DNA from: CAZJYI01 sp964550025
Lineage (GTDB): Bacteria; Verrucomicrobiota; Kiritimatiellia; UBA8416; CAYOBW01
Length of the DNA: 64,000 bases
Assembly (NCBI GenBank): GCA_964550025.1
Contig: CAZJYI010000055.1
Span: forward strand, 3,258 to 67,257
Direction of reading: 5' to 3'
Positions 1-7,936 of this stretch are shown piece after piece. The notes below the pieces were generated by a model. That model saw nothing but the letters and a program-made list of their open reading frames with translations, was not told the DNA's origin and made no database searches. Every line of letters begins with the position of its first letter. The stretch's first letter is position 1. A program made the position numbers and the translations under genes.

Positions 1-1074
1 TTTCGCCCCGCTGAAATCGGCGTGGCTCAAGTCGCGTCCGCTGAAGTCGACGCCGGTCAATACGGTCCGCGCGAGAAGGTAGCGCTCGAAAGCAGCACCG
101 GCCAGTTTCGCCCCGCCGAGGTCGCAGTCGTCCAGGCGCGTGTCGCGCAGGTCCGCACCTGAAAGATCGGCTTCCGACAGGCCGCAGTCGCGCAGAGACG
201 CACCGCGGAGGTCGGCCCCGGAGAGATCGGCGGAGGCGAAGCGGCAGCTGGAGAACACCGTGCGGCGCGCCTGCAGACCGGAGAGAGGGAGACCTTCGTA
301 CGCGCAGTCGTCAAATGTGCAGTCGCTCCAGTCGGTGGGGAATCCCGAGAGCTCCCCCGGCTTTGCTCCGATGACGGTGATGCCGCGCCCCGCCGCGCCC
401 TCTTCCTCCGGGGGGTCGTTGATTATCACCCCGGTGAAGTCCGTCGACTCCAGGTCGCACTGCACGATCGCCGCACCGACAAGGTTACAGTTCTTCAACG
501 ATGCCCCGGCCAGGCAGGTGTGCGCCAGGGATGCGCCGCGAAGACTCGCCTTGTCGAAGACCGCGCCCCGCGCGTTGACGCCGCCCAGCGTGATGCCGTC
601 CATCTTCGCGTCCGTGAACACGGCCCCAACCAGGATCGTCTCCCCCGCTGCGAAGTTGCCCGGATCGAGCGCTTCCGGCTTCTCCCAGTCCACCTTCTGA
701 ATGTCACCGACGAACTTGGGTTCGACGCTGAACTCGGCGTTACTCAACGTTGCGCCGGTGAAGTCCGCACGCGGCGCCAGCACGTTGCGCAGGCTCGCGC
801 CGGTCAGGTCGGTTCCGCGCAGGACGGCGCCTTCCATGATCACGTCCATGAAGATCGCCCCGGCGATGGAGGCGTTGCTCAAGTCGGCACCGGAGAGGTC
901 GCTGCCGATAAACGTACAACCGTCGAGCCTGGCGCCGCGCAGGTCGGCTCCGCGCAGGTCGGCCCGGATGATGCCCTCACCAAGGACCGCCTCACCCGCT
1001 CGGATGCGGCGCAGGAGACGGTCCGGCGGCAGCAGGTCCGGGATTTCGAATGGCGGTTGTGCGGCTTCGGCCAT
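1..1074 (-). CDS. Pentapeptide-repeat protein, 3' end beyond the window
   Basis: The reading frame is open for 358 codons from an ATG at 1074 to the window edge, so the C-terminus is missing. After a short N-terminal segment (MAEAAQPPFEIPDLLPPDRL) the protein consists of pentapeptide repeats of the A(D/N)LxG type, for example ADLRGADLRGARL and SDLSGADLSNASI. These are expected to form a right-handed quadrilateral beta-helix. A non-repetitive insert of about 30 residues (EFSVEPKFVGDIQKVDWEKP) interrupts the coil. The start lies 5 bp after the stop of the DUF2169-pentapeptide gene, so the two are probably co-transcribed with vgrG. No enzyme domain is visible. Pentapeptide proteins beside VgrG and DUF2169 are a recurring T6SS accessory arrangement; the role (scaffold, adaptor or effector part) is inference. 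Confidence 0.85.
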   Translation of the reverse strand, partial: MAEAAQPPFEIPDLLPPDRLLRRIRAGEAVLGEGIIRADLRGADLRGARLDGCTFIGSDLSGADLSNASIAGAIFMDVIMEGAVLRGTDLTGASLRNVLAPRADFTGATLSNAEFSVEPKFVGDIQKVDWEKPEALDPGNFAAGETILVGAVFTDAKMDGITLGGVNARGAVFDKASLRGASLAHTCLAGASLKNCNLVGAAIVQCDLESTDFTGVIINDPPEEEGAAGRGITVIGAKPGELSGFPTDWSDCTFDDCAYEGLPLSGLQARRTVFSSCRFASADLSGADLRGASLRDCGLSEADLSGADLRDTRLDDCDLGGAKLAGAAFERYLLARTVLTGVDFSGRDLSHADFSGAK

Positions 1075-1079
1075 CTCGG

Positions 1080-3707
1080 CTATTCCTCAAAGAGCGTGTT
1101 GGCGAAATTGGTTCCCTCGGCGCGGGCGCCCTCGTGCAGGACGCCGCCCATCTGCGCGCCGTAGCAGTTCGAGCCGGAGAGGTCGGCCCCGCGCAAATCG
1201 GCATTCTCCAGGTTGGCCTCGAACAGGTTCATCTGCACGAGACGGGCCTCCTTGAGGTTGGCCTTGGTGAAGCGACCCTGTTTCATGTCCGACCCATACA
1301 GGTTGGCGCCGGCCAGGTCCGCCTCCGCAAGAAGCCCGTTGGGCATGCGCGCGAACGATAGGTCGGCCCGTGCGAGGGTGGCGCCCGTGTAGTTGCCCTG
1401 TGCGCCGTGCGCTTCGCGGAACGACGCGGCCGTGAAGTCCGCGCCCTGCGCCATCAGCTTGGTCACGTCGGCGTAGTTCAGTTCCGCCTCGGCGGCCTGG
1501 ACGCCTTGGAACAGCGCCTCCGCTAGGCGTGCGCGGGTGAACTGGGCACGCGCCAGCTTCGCGGCCTTGAAGTCGCAGCGATCGAACGCGCCTTCCCAGA
1601 GCTTGGCACCCTCGAGGTCCGCCTCGCCGAAAGAGGCGTTATTCGCCCGGGCGCGGGTCAATGTCGCGTTGGTCAGGGCAGCTCCAGCCCACACGGATCC
1701 CACGAGGATCGCGCCCGAGAGGTCCGCGCTTTGAGCGGCCGCGCCGCTGAAGTCCGCCTGGGTGCAGTCCGTGCCCTGCAGATTCGCTCCGTCGAGCTCG
1801 GTGCCCGAGGCGACCGCGGTGGTCAGTACGGCGCCCTGCAGGTTCGCTCCCGACAGCTTTGCCCCAGTCAGAATGGCGCCGGTGAGGTCGGCGTTGGTCA
1901 GTGTTGCCCCGGACAAGTCGGTCTCCGCCAGGTCGGCCCCGGCCAGCTTCAGGCCGTTGAGATCCAGCCCCGACAGGTTCTCGCCTGCCAGGCTGTGTCC
2001 CGAAGCCACACGCTCCGTGACGTCCTGCCGCGTGAGAGTGGGCGCAGGGGGCTCAGTTGTTTCGGCAGGTGCGTTGCCTCCGGGGGCTGGTGCTCCGGTT
2101 TCAGCCTGCGTTCCGGGTTGATCGCCTGGTGTCCCTGGTGCTTCCGCCGGTGGCTGGTCGGGGTCGGGCGGGGGGATGTCGGGATTCTGTTTCCGGGCGT
2201 AGAACCAGTTCTCGGCCTGGGCGGCGAAGGCGGGGTCGATGCCCATGTCGCGCAGCATCTGGTCGCGCTTGGCGCGGACCTCGGGTGTGAGAGAGAGCGG
2301 CCGGTTGGGGTCCATGCCGGCCTGACGCATCAGGCGCTCGGATTCGCGCTGCATCTTCCTGGCCTGCTCTTCCGGGTCGCCGTCGAGCAGCTCGGTGACC
2401 TGTTTGCGGTCCACCTTGGGCATGAGTTTCGGGTCGACGCCGGCCCTGGTCAGCGCCTCGCGCATCTGCCGTTCGGCCTGGTTGATGATGGCATCCATAT
2501 CCGCGTCCGACATGCCTTGTTCCTCCTCCTCTTCTTCCGGCTCGGGCGCTTCGAGCGGTTCGGGCTCGTGCGGTGGTTCTTCCTCGGGTGAGGAAATCTC
2601 GGGTTGTTTGGGTGTCGCCGCCTCGACAAAGAGGGCCCGGCAGGTTTCGATGGCCTGGGGGGGGCTGTCAAGCGGCTCGGACAGTGTGAACACATGGTCG
2701 ATTTCGGGGGCTTCTTCACTGCTGACGGGAATCCACCCGCGCCACAACAACACGGCCTGCTCAGCGTCGGCGTCGACCCACAGCGTGTCCAAATTCATCG
2801 GTACCTCAGCGAATTCCCGCACTTCGGGCGGCGAGCCGTCTTCGGGCTGCGGGGGATCACCGTCTTTCCTGCGGTTGACGAAGCAGCGCACACGCAGCCC
2901 GGGCAGGTAAGTCCGGTATTGCGGAAAGTCCGCGTGCATGTTCTCAATGTAGACCTCCTCGTCTCCGCGCAGGTAGCCGCCGTAGAGCATGTCCAGCGGG
3001 GCAGCATTGAAGTACGTGGGGTCGATGTCTTCGGGGTACCAGGGCCAGCGCTCGTCCTTGTAGTGTTTCGTGAACGTGCCGGCCTTCTTGAGACGTTGCG
3101 GCCACATCTGGCTGAGCGGGCCGAAGCCGGCGGGTTCGGGACGGTTGCCGCGGGCATAGATCAGGTCGTTGGGATCCTCGATGTTGGGCAACACCTGGGT
3201 CTTTGTCCCGTCCGCCGCAACCGTCTTCTCGCGCCCGATCCCGATGGGGTTGCGCTTGAACGAGGAGCCCCCGAAACTCCGCTCATACCGCACGTCCATC
3301 TCCGTGAATGGTTCGGGATGGGACGGCGAAGACGAAAGGAATCCCGACTTCCAATGGCGGTCTCCGAAAACAGCCAGGCACTTGGACTGGTTGTTCACGC
3401 GGAACACAACCCGACAGACAGGGACGGCCTTGCCGCCCGGCGGCTTGCATGTGCCCACCAACATCAGGTCCGCCTGCGGTTTGAATGGCGAGAAGTCGCT
3501 CACGTAGCGAAGGCTCCCGGCCTGCTCCTCATCCCCCGGATAGTACTCGTCCCCGGCCGGCGGCTTCTGCTCCTCCGCCAACGTCATCGCGCTGCCAGGA
3601 GCCAGGTCGAACGTGGCCTTGGTCATGAGGGAGAGAGAGTGACCTGGGAAACCGATACGACCCGGTGAATGGAATACCGCCAATTGGCTACATTGGACAA
3701 TGTGCAT
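1080..3707 (-). CDS. DUF2169-family protein with C-terminal pentapeptide repeats (T6SS-associated)
   Basis: About 875 aa. Residues 1-340 match the DUF2169 pattern seen in T6SS clusters: an N-terminal beta-rich domain with TKATFDL, the VRYERSFGG stretch and NPIGIG. A Pro/Glu-rich hinge with an EEEEEEQ run follows, then a charged helical segment carrying D/MD motifs. The last 300 residues are pentapeptide repeats (GENLSGLDLNGLKLAGADL and onward). I chose the ATG at 3707. The frame is also open to a TTG at 3722, but the ATG has a modest GGCGGA motif 7 nt upstream. It starts 21 bp after the vgrG stop. No signal peptide or membrane helix is seen. It probably acts as an adaptor or loading factor for a VgrG-delivered cargo, which is inference from context. 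Confidence 0.85.
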   Translation of the reverse strand: MHIVQCSQLAVFHSPGRIGFPGHSLSLMTKATFDLAPGSAMTLAEEQKPPAGDEYYPGDEEQAGSLRYVSDFSPFKPQADLMLVGTCKPPGGKAVPVCRVVFRVNNQSKCLAVFGDRHWKSGFLSSSPSHPEPFTEMDVRYERSFGGSSFKRNPIGIGREKTVAADGTKTQVLPNIEDPNDLIYARGNRPEPAGFGPLSQMWPQRLKKAGTFTKHYKDERWPWYPEDIDPTYFNAAPLDMLYGGYLRGDEEVYIENMHADFPQYRTYLPGLRVRCFVNRRKDGDPPQPEDGSPPEVREFAEVPMNLDTLWVDADAEQAVLLWRGWIPVSSEEAPEIDHVFTLSEPLDSPPQAIETCRALFVEAATPKQPEISSPEEEPPHEPEPLEAPEPEEEEEEQGMSDADMDAIINQAERQMREALTRAGVDPKLMPKVDRKQVTELLDGDPEEQARKMQRESERLMRQAGMDPNRPLSLTPEVRAKRDQMLRDMGIDPAFAAQAENWFYARKQNPDIPPPDPDQPPAEAPGTPGDQPGTQAETGAPAPGGNAPAETTEPPAPTLTRQDVTERVASGHSLAGENLSGLDLNGLKLAGADLAETDLSGATLTNADLTGAILTGAKLSGANLQGAVLTTAVASGTELDGANLQGTDCTQADFSGAAAQSADLSGAILVGSVWAGAALTNATLTRARANNASFGEADLEGAKLWEGAFDRCDFKAAKLARAQFTRARLAEALFQGVQAAEAELNYADVTKLMAQGADFTAASFREAHGAQGNYTGATLARADLSFARMPNGLLAEADLAGANLYGSDMKQGRFTKANLKEARLVQMNLFEANLENADLRGADLSGSNCYGAQMGGVLHEGARAEGTNFANTLFEE

Positions 3708-3728
3708 GGGAGAGTCCGCCAATGAGTT

Positions 3729-6218
3729 CTACCCAGACTTCGGAGCGGGGGATCTTGCAGCAGGCCCCGTATTCAGTCCCGGGAGTGGGGAGGGGCTTTC
3801 GGGGGATTGGGACTGAGTGGCCTCCGGCGATCCCTCCGCTTCCAGTGCCGTTTCTACTCCCCATGCATACCGGGCCACTGTCCTCACGTTGAAGGTAACC
3901 GGTTTGTCTGGAGGTGATGTGAACACGATGCCCTTATCGGTTATCTTGATGGTTGATGCCCCTTCAGGACCGGAGAGTGTTATCCCTTCGTTGTCTATCT
4001 TGATCATTCCTTTCTGCTTCGCCTCTTTGGTGATCTCTACCGGCTTCACCTCGGAGGACGACTTCAATAGCAACATTGCGATCCCAATGAGAGCCAAGGT
4101 GATTGCCATAAGGCCAGCGCCAGTCCATCTGATCCAGTCGCGATCATCGTCAACTTCAGTGCCTCCCAAGCAAACTGCGCCAGACACGGCGGCAACGAAA
4201 CCAAAGAGAACGCACAGTGTCGCTATGATGCTCGCGTGCGCCATCACATATGTCTTCTTCCCGCGCTTGTCATCGGCGAAGTGCGGCAGATTGGCGCCTT
4301 CTCCATACCAGAGCCTTACCATATCGTGACTCAATGCCACGTTGCCGAGGTCCGATTTGCTGTCCTTACTGGAGCTGAGGTGAATGCCCTTGAAACTGTG
4401 CATCACATGGTCTCCCTTGGCGACGGCAAGGACTGAGCTGTCGCAGTTCGAAGACTCCTTTCCTTTTGAGTAGCTATACTTGGGTCCGACGGAGACATCC
4501 AACGATGGTCCGAGCTGTGCCGAGATCCCTATTCCCGCAGTTGCGTCCAAAGCCGTGCCGAGCGTTGCACTACCCGATCCGCCGACAAGCACGCCTAAGC
4601 TCGAGCCGAGGACAACTTCGCCCGAGTTGCCCCATATGGTTTTGGATTCATCGCTTTCACTGGAGTACCTAACACTCTTCCCCACCTCGATCTTTGACTT
4701 GTGATGTGGGCTGTGGATGCGGATGTGTTCGTCGCCTTTGGTGGCGTCGAGGACAATTTCGTTGCCGTAGTCGTCGCGGGCGACGACGGTTTTGTCTTTG
4801 TCTTCGGGGAGGGAGCCGGGGGGCATGTTTTTCTGGTTGTAGACGCGGCCGGTGATGATGGGGCGGTCGGGGTCGCCTTCGAGGAAGGCGACGATGACTT
4901 CCTGGCCGTCGTGGGGGATCATCATGGTGCCGAACTTGTTGCCTGCCCAGTGCTGCGAGACGCGTACCCAGCAGGAGTTGTGCTGGGTGGTTTCGGCTTC
5001 GCGGTCCCAGTGGAAATTCACGCGCACGCGCCCGTGCTCGTCGACCTGGACCTTCTGGTTGCCGTCGTTGCGCACGATGGCAGTCTGCGGGCCCTGGACG
5101 ACCGGCCGCGGCGTGGTGCGGGCGGGGCGGTATTGCCTGTCGGACGGGATGGCGGCGAAGCTGCAGGAAAAAGCGGCCTTGGGTGGGTCGTCGCCGGACT
5201 TCTCTGCGTAGCGTTCGGCGTGGCCCTCGTAGCCGGCGGAGGTTACGAGAAACGCGCGGTTCTGGTCGTCGCGGTGGTGGCCGGCCAGGTTGAAGACACA
5301 CCCGGGCACGATCCCGCGCACGTCGCCCTGCCCGCTGCAGCGGTCGTGGGCCGCGGCCAGCTCTTCCATGCGGATGCGCGCGTAGCGTTCGCCCGTCGCG
5401 CCGTCGCCGTAACCGCCCGGATAGTCGTAGACCTCCAGGTTGGAATGGACGTGTTCCCCCGGCATTTTCGTGCTCTTTGCCAGGTTGAGGTCGGGCGTGG
5501 TGAAGTTGAAGTCGGTGTGCCCGAAAGCCCCGGACTGCACGGCCTGCTCGATCTGCCACGCGGAGATATGCTCGGCGACGTCGATGTTCTGCCCCGAAGG
5601 CTCGTCATCGAACGGGATCTCGGCGTAGCCTGCGAACACGTCGTGCCGGCTGGGCGAATCACACAGCACCAGCGTGTGCGCGGATTGGCCGTGGCGGAAG
5701 TAGTAGTAGATCCCCTCCTCCTCGAGCAGGCGGCTGATGAAGCTGAAATCGCTCTCCCGGTACTGGACGCAGTACTCGCGGGCCGGGTAGTCGGCCAGCG
5801 TGAGATGGTATTCGAAGTCGGCAAAGCCGTGGTCGCCGAAGATGGACTTCACGATGTCGGGCACGGTCTTGCCCTGGAACACGCGACAGTTCGCCGTGCG
5901 GGTAAGGAACCACAGCCAGGGAACGACAACGGCGCGGTATCGCGCGTACTTCTCCGCGAAGCGGCCTGTCTGAACGAAACGACTGACATGGCCGTTGAAG
6001 TAACGGTACGCATCTTCGCCCACGTCGAGAGTCACGCAGACCTTCTGACCCACGATGGAATTGAAATCGATGGCAAAGCTCTCGCTCAAGAGATCCAGTT
6101 GATACTCGAACGGCTTGCTCAGTGCCTCGGTACCGGCGAAGTGCTGCAGCAACAGGATATCGTCGCCCAGCGGCGTCTGGATCGTGATAACCCGGTCTTC
6201 CTGCGTTGGTGCGGGCAT
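3729..6218 (-). CDS. vgrG: VgrG/TssI type VI secretion spike protein with C-terminal membrane-helix extension
   Basis: 829 aa from the ATG at 6218, which has a GGGAGGG ribosome site just upstream; the frame extends to 6344 but that part is not VgrG-like. The N-terminal two thirds is a canonical VgrG: a gp27-like base (TPLGDDILLLQHFAG, RESDFSFISRLLEEEGIYYYF) and a gp5-like OB-fold with the family signature CWVRVSQHWAG, IPHDGQEVIVAFLEGDPDRP and TGRVYN. A Gly/Ser-rich needle-like region covers about residues 535-650. Two hydrophobic helices follow (about 660-685 and 699-718), then an amphipathic beta segment and a Ser/Pro-rich tail. The tail helices are not part of the normal spike and probably mark a fused effector or effector-anchoring module. 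The ABC-type ATPase gene ends 73 bp upstream. Confidence 0.93.
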   Translation of the reverse strand: MPAPTQEDRVITIQTPLGDDILLLQHFAGTEALSKPFEYQLDLLSESFAIDFNSIVGQKVCVTLDVGEDAYRYFNGHVSRFVQTGRFAEKYARYRAVVVPWLWFLTRTANCRVFQGKTVPDIVKSIFGDHGFADFEYHLTLADYPAREYCVQYRESDFSFISRLLEEEGIYYYFRHGQSAHTLVLCDSPSRHDVFAGYAEIPFDDEPSGQNIDVAEHISAWQIEQAVQSGAFGHTDFNFTTPDLNLAKSTKMPGEHVHSNLEVYDYPGGYGDGATGERYARIRMEELAAAHDRCSGQGDVRGIVPGCVFNLAGHHRDDQNRAFLVTSAGYEGHAERYAEKSGDDPPKAAFSCSFAAIPSDRQYRPARTTPRPVVQGPQTAIVRNDGNQKVQVDEHGRVRVNFHWDREAETTQHNSCWVRVSQHWAGNKFGTMMIPHDGQEVIVAFLEGDPDRPIITGRVYNQKNMPPGSLPEDKDKTVVARDDYGNEIVLDATKGDEHIRIHSPHHKSKIEVGKSVRYSSESDESKTIWGNSGEVVLGSSLGVLVGGSGSATLGTALDATAGIGISAQLGPSLDVSVGPKYSYSKGKESSNCDSSVLAVAKGDHVMHSFKGIHLSSSKDSKSDLGNVALSHDMVRLWYGEGANLPHFADDKRGKKTYVMAHASIIATLCVLFGFVAAVSGAVCLGGTEVDDDRDWIRWTGAGLMAITLALIGIAMLLLKSSSEVKPVEITKEAKQKGMIKIDNEGITLSGPEGASTIKITDKGIVFTSPPDKPVTFNVRTVARYAWGVETALEAEGSPEATQSQSPESPSPLPGLNTGPAARSPAPKSG

Positions 6219-6291
6219 GCTGTTCCCTCCCCGGGGCTGGTGTGCAACCCTGTTTGTCTCGGTCAAATCTCCGGAGCGCTCCAGACGAAGC

Positions 6292-7113
6292 CTACACGTA
6301 CGCGGCTCGCAGCAGCTCGGCCGCACTGCGGTCGAGCTGCTCACTGCGCCGGGCCTCCTCGAACCGGGCCTGCAGCTCCTCCGTGCGCAGGCGGCGTTTC
6401 TCGCTCCCGCTCACGTCGTAGACGATCTCGCCCTTGTGGAGCATCAGCAACCGGTCGCCCAACGTCGCGGCTTCGTTCACGGACTCCGTAACCATCAATG
6501 TCGTCAGCTTCTGTCCTTCGACCGTCTCGCGCACGAGGCGCAGGAAGCGCTCGGCGTCGCGTCGTTCGAGGTCGATGGTGGGCCGGTCAAGCAGCAGCAC
6601 CTTCGGCTGTGCCCAGGAACAGGCCGCCATGCGCAGGGCCAGGGCCTGCCGCTGCCCCGCCGTCAGCGTTGCCGCCGGCCGGTCCAGCGCGTCCTCGAGA
6701 CCGAAGCCTGTCCCGGCGGCGTCCTGCGCCAGCGCGCTGGCCAGGTTACGCGGCGGGGTGGGGGCCAGGGGATGCGCCCGCCCGCTGCGGTTGGCGGCCA
6801 GGGCCAGGTTCTCGAGCACGGTCAGGTTGTCTGCCGTGCCCGCGAGTGGATCCATGCCGACTCGCCCGACCAGTGCGGCGCGCCGGTGTTCCGGCAGGGC
6901 CGTGACGTCCCGGCTGTCAATCGTGACGGTTCCCTCGTCGGGTGGGAACACCCCGGCCACGGCTTCGATCAATGCGGACCTGCCGGAACCGCGCGTGCCG
7001 GTGATCAGCACAAAAGAGCCGGCTTCCACGGAGAGGTCGATCCCCGCGAGGGCACAGGATTCGCGCGGCGTGCCGCGCGCGAAGGTTTTGAAGAGTCCGG
7101 CGATCTCAAGCAT
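6292..7113 (-). CDS. ABC transporter ATP-binding protein with degenerate catalytic motifs
   Basis: 273 aa. Overall sequence matches the ATPase of the uncharacterised COG1101/COG4120-type transporters (putative tryptophan/tyrosine family), with landmarks such as DVTALPEHRRAALVGRV, DPLAGTADNLTVLENLALAA and TLMVTESVNEA. Every catalytic position has changed. Walker A reads GTRGSGRSAL (Arg for Lys, codon AGG). The Q-loop Gln is Met (RVGMDPLAGT). The signature is LTAGQ rather than LSGGQ. Walker B is followed by Arg instead of the catalytic Glu (LLLDRPT). The switch His is Glu (MVTESV). Nucleotide hydrolysis is therefore unlikely, yet the frame is intact and the rest is well conserved. The start overlaps the permease stop by 8 bp. 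It may act as a structural or regulatory subunit. Confidence 0.88.
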   Translation of the reverse strand: MLEIAGLFKTFARGTPRESCALAGIDLSVEAGSFVLITGTRGSGRSALIEAVAGVFPPDEGTVTIDSRDVTALPEHRRAALVGRVGMDPLAGTADNLTVLENLALAANRSGRAHPLAPTPPRNLASALAQDAAGTGFGLEDALDRPAATLTAGQRQALALRMAACSWAQPKVLLLDRPTIDLERRDAERFLRLVRETVEGQKLTTLMVTESVNEAATLGDRLLMLHKGEIVYDVSGSEKRRLRTEELQARFEEARRSEQLDRSAAELLRAAYV

Positions 7114-7936
7114 CGGTCGCCTCCGTGCTCGCGGACGACTTCCGCCTGCATCCGCACCCCAGTGCCAGCACCACGACCAGTGCGACGACGAGCTTCATGT
7201 CCGTCTCGGTCATACCGGCTTGCAAAGGGACCGAGAGAATTGCCCGCAGGACGAGGACGGCCAGGCCCGCGCCGAGAAGCTCGCCCGGCAATCCTCTCTT
7301 GCGCGCCAGGTGGACCCCGATCATGACGGCGGCGAGTCCCCAGACGATCATTCCGGTCGGGCCGTGCGGACCGCAATAGTTCGCGAACAGCGCACCGGAC
7401 ACTCCCGCCAGGGCGTTGGCGACGGCAAGCCCCAGAATCGTGAGAGTGCCGGGCTCGATTCCGAGCGAGCGGCAGGCCGGCGAGTTTGCCCCGGCCGCGC
7501 GCAGCCCCGTCCCCATGTGCGTGCGGAGAAACCAGTACAGCAGGCCGCCGGCGAGCAGTGCGACCACGCACGGCAGAATCGCCGCGAGCGCGCAACCGTC
7601 CGCGGTTTGGCCGCTGACGGGTTGACTCATCCCCACGATCCGGGCACTGAACGCGTGTAGGACGACCATGGTCAGCACGCCGGCAAGGAACAGGGGCACG
7701 CCGCGCCTGACATTGAGCCAGGCCGTTCCCGCGCCGGCCAGCGCCCCGAGCAGCAGGGCGGGCAGCAGGGCCAGCGCCGGCGGTACGCCCATGGCGGTCA
7801 GCGCCACCGTCAGCGCGATGCCCAGGCCGAACGCGCCGTCTGTCGTCAGGTCGACGATGCGGAACAGCCGGTAGGAGACGTAGACGCCGAGAGCCAGCGG
7901 GACGAGTGCGAAGCCTGTGGCCAGGGCGCCGATCAT
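7106..7936 (-). CDS. ABC transporter permease (COG4120-like)
   Basis: 276 aa, a hydrophobic protein with about eight to nine predicted membrane helices. The N-terminus, with the segment YRLFRIVDLTTDGAFGLG, resembles permeases of the putative tryptophan/tyrosine ABC transporters, which belong to the branched-chain amino-acid permease superfamily. I chose the ATG at 7936 because it overlaps the stop of the upstream STAS gene in an ATGA (7933-7936); the frame runs further upstream but without homologous sequence. It partners with the ATPase gene that overlaps its 3' end. The usual third component, an exported solute-binding lipoprotein, is absent from this operon and its place is taken by a cytoplasmic STAS-domain protein. 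Substrate unknown. Confidence 0.88.
   Translation of the reverse strand: MIGALATGFALVPLALGVYVSYRLFRIVDLTTDGAFGLGIALTVALTAMGVPPALALLPALLLGALAGAGTAWLNVRRGVPLFLAGVLTMVVLHAFSARIVGMSQPVSGQTADGCALAAILPCVVALLAGGLLYWFLRTHMGTGLRAAGANSPACRSLGIEPGTLTILGLAVANALAGVSGALFANYCGPHGPTGMIVWGLAAVMIGVHLARKRGLPGELLGAGLAVLVLRAILSVPLQAGMTETDMKLVVALVVVLALGCGCRRKSSASTEATDA

Noticed and set aside
2604..3668. Open reading frame of 354 aa on the plus strand
   Set aside because: Antisense to the DUF2169 domain; no supporting features.
6218..6344. Extended vgrG N-terminus
   Set aside because: The added 42 residues are not VgrG-like, overlap the end of the ABC ATPase gene, and the ATG at 6218 has the good ribosome site.
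4701..6491. Open reading frame of 596 aa on the plus strand
   Set aside because: Antisense to vgrG; composition biased to Val/Ala/Gly as expected for a shadow frame.
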